This document shows positions 62,837-64,000 of a stretch of 64,000 nt of DNA, piece after piece; within the stretch, counting starts at the first letter, position 1; each line of letters opens with the position of its first letter. The position numbers and the translations under genes were made by a program. The DNA is from Alphaproteobacteria bacterium (GTDB lineage: Bacteria > Pseudomonadota > Alphaproteobacteria > JAEULC01): contig JADZDN010000434.1 in assembly GCA_020851015.1 (NCBI GenBank), positions 1-64,000 on the forward strand, given 5' to 3'. The notes under the pieces were generated by a model. That model was not told the DNA's origin, ran no database searches, and was given only the letters and a program-made list of their open reading frames with translations.

Positions 62837-63508
62837 ATGCGAATCCTCTATCACCTGCCGCTGTCGCCCTACTCGCGCAAGGTCAGGATCGTCCTGCGCG
62901 AGAAGCACCTCGAGTTCGAGCTGCGCGCCGAGAAGGTGTGGGAGCGGCGGCCCGAGTTCCTGGCGCTCAACCCGGCCGGGCTGGTGCCCGTGCTGGTGGA
63001 GGAGGACGGCGGCGTGCTGTGCGACAGCGTCGCCATCACCGAATACATCGAGGAGACCCATCCCGAGCCGTTCCGGCTGCTGCCGGCCGACGCCCTGGGC
63101 CGCGCCGAGGTGCGACGGCTGGTGGCCTGGTTCGACGGCAAGATGGGGCCGGAGGCCACGCGCAACCTGACCAGCGAGAAGCTGATGAAGCGCGTTCTTG
63201 GCCGCGGCGAGCCGAATTCGGCGGCGATCCGCGCCGGCAAGGAGAACCTGCGCACGCACATGGCGTATATCGGCTACCTGGCCGAGCGGCGCAAATGGCT
63301 GGCCGGCGACAGTTATTCGCTGGCCGACATCGCCGCCGCCGCGCAGGTGAGCTGCGTCGACTACCTGGGCGACATCGCCTGGGACGACTATCCGGCCGCC
63401 AAGGACTGGTACGTGCGCGTGAAGTCCAGGCCCAGCCTGCGCCCGCTGCTGGCCGATCACATCCCCGGCGCGCCGCCGCCCACGCACTACGCGGACCTGG
63501 ATTTCTGA
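62837..63508 (+). CDS. glutathione S-transferase family protein
   Basis: 223 residues: an N-terminal thioredoxin-like domain (LPLSPYSRKVRI, NPAGLVPVL with the cis-Pro, and CDSVAITEYIEE for glutathione binding) and a C-terminal helical domain. Ser in SPYSRK is the probable activating residue. It has its own near-leaderless promoter. Confidence 0.91.
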   Translation: MRILYHLPLSPYSRKVRIVLREKHLEFELRAEKVWERRPEFLALNPAGLVPVLVEEDGGVLCDSVAITEYIEETHPEPFRLLPADALGRAEVRRLVAWFDGKMGPEATRNLTSEKLMKRVLGRGEPNSAAIRAGKENLRTHMAYIGYLAERRKWLAGDSYSLADIAAAAQVSCVDYLGDIAWDDYPAAKDWYVRVKSRPSLRPLLADHIPGAPPPTHYADLDF

Positions 63509-63519
63509 GGGCGGATGAC

Positions 63520-63606
63520 ATGCTGAGATGGGCGTTACTGGCGGCGGCGATCACGCTCGCGCCGGCGAGCCTAGCCGATCCGGAGCACTTCAAGTTACAA
63601 GGATGA
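63520..63606 (+). pseudogene. 28-codon signal-peptide ORF, probably a truncated secreted-protein gene
   Basis: GAGGG lies 7 bp before the ATG at 63520. The product is a clean signal peptide (MLRWALLAAAITLAPASLA) plus nine residues (DPEHFKLQG) and then stop. A mature domain is missing. It follows the GST by 11 bp and is followed by a repeat-like inverted sequence, suggesting truncation by rearrangement; a genuine tiny secreted peptide is less likely. Confidence 0.35.
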
Positions 63607-63641
63607 GGTGACGGAGACAGTCTCATGCGGAGGAACAAAGA

Positions 63642-63676
63642 AAGCCTCATGGTGAGCCTGTCGAACCATGAGGCTT
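63642..63676. repeat. 12-bp perfect inverted repeat (hairpin element)
   Basis: AAGCCTCATGGT (63642-63653) and ACCATGAGGCTT (63665-63676) around an 11-nt loop (GAGCCTGTCGA). It sits between the truncated ORF and the convergent TPR gene, where it could act as a bidirectional terminator. The core CATGGTGAGCCTGTCGAACC resembles palindromic intergenic repeats I have seen across high-GC alphaproteobacterial genomes; copy number cannot be tested here. Confidence 0.6.
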
Positions 63677-63683
63677 CGCGCCG

Positions 63684-64000
63684 CTACTGCTTCACGTCCA
63701 GCTTTTCCAGGTTCGTCTGGGCGGCGGCCGAGGCGGCCGAATCGGGAAAGCGGCGGATCACCTGCATCCAGTCCTCGCGCGCGCCGGCGTCGTCGTTGGT
63801 CAGGCGCTTGATGATGCCGCGTTCGACCATGGCGTCGGGATCGGTCGGCGCCAGCTTCAGGGCCTTGTCAATGTCCTGGCGCGCGCGGGCGAGATCCTCC
63901 ATGTAGCGGCGCGCGCTGGCGCGGAACATGTAGGCATCGGCCCGCTCGGGGTCGATCGCGATCGCCTTGTCGAAGTCCTCGATCGCCTCCTTGTAGTTCT
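63684..64000 (-). CDS. TPR-repeat protein (partial, C-terminal part)
   Basis: The C-terminal about 105 residues of a tetratricopeptide protein; its start lies beyond the right edge. At least three TPR-like units are visible (NYKEAIEDFDKAIAIDPERA, ARQDIDKALKLAPTDPDAMV, GAREDWMQVIRRFPDSAASA). It stops at 63684, 7 bp from the inverted repeat. Likely a scaffold or secreted tetratricopeptide protein; localisation cannot be seen. Confidence 0.85.
   Translation of the reverse strand, partial: NYKEAIEDFDKAIAIDPERADAYMFRASARRYMEDLARARQDIDKALKLAPTDPDAMVERGIIKRLTNDDAGAREDWMQVIRRFPDSAASAAAQTNLEKLDVKQ

Noticed and set aside
63625..63906. Plus-strand ORF of 93 codons at the right end
   Set aside because: It runs through the inverted repeat and is antisense to the TPR gene, with no homology.

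Overview
The window is high-GC, tightly packed bacterial chromosome. Several things point to an alphaproteobacterium, probably Rhodospirillales-like: the runs DUF6476-type protein/RluD/RpoH and HisZ/PurA, Fds-type formate dehydrogenase, many FAD/GcvT, SDR and ABC-transporter catabolic genes, and four-base ATGA/GTGA gene overlaps. That assignment is inference from gene content and gene order. I see no phage, IS element, CRISPR array or rRNA.

1-16.8 kb is a formate and selenocysteine region. On the minus strand lie a LysR regulator and fdsG-fdsB-fdsA of a soluble NAD-dependent formate dehydrogenase; fdsA runs off the left edge. Two LysR-type operator boxes sit upstream of fdsG. Divergently, on the plus strand, is a long operon. 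It encodes a Tat-exported, selenocysteine-containing, membrane-bound formate dehydrogenase (alpha with in-frame UGA and a SECIS hairpin, beta iron-sulfur, gamma cytochrome b), FdhE, SelA, a Sel1-repeat protein and SelB. The gene for tRNA-Sec(UCA) lies inside the 3' end of the selB reading frame. The same run continues into two unknown proteins, a lipoate-ligase-like protein, a DsrE-like protein and a GcvH-like carrier. That lipoyl/DsrE tail is the most unusual feature here and the best candidate for an undescribed system.

16.8-29.8 kb looks like a locus for methylated compounds. A minus-strand operon holds a spermidine/putrescine-type ABC importer, three SDR dehydrogenases and a luciferase-like flavin monooxygenase. 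Divergent from it are an M24-family protein carrying the metal and catalytic residues of the DMSP lyase DddP, a non-pyrrolysine MttB-family methyltransferase, and a dimethylglycine-dehydrogenase-like FAD/GcvT protein. C1 units released here could end as formate and feed the formate dehydrogenases; this is inference.

29.8-51.5 kb holds a small membrane-protein pair, an SDR with a FadR-type regulator, an aldose-1-epimerase-like gene with an iron/AfuA-type ABC transporter, and a DeoR-regulated minus operon (sugar/choline-kinase-like phosphotransferase, GlpA-like and GlpB-like flavoproteins, inositol-monophosphatase-family enzyme). Divergent from that is an Opp-type ABC importer with a phosphonate-monoester-hydrolase-like sulfatase-fold enzyme and an enolase-superfamily enzyme.

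51.5-64 kb is mostly housekeeping: threonine aldolase, RluD, RpoH, MtgA, PurA, HisZ, tRNA-Ser(CGA) and a GST. Among these are a large orphan membrane protein, a MOSC-domain remnant, a HicAB pair whose toxin gene is frameshifted, and a truncated secreted ORF next to a perfect inverted repeat. A TPR protein gene runs off the right edge.
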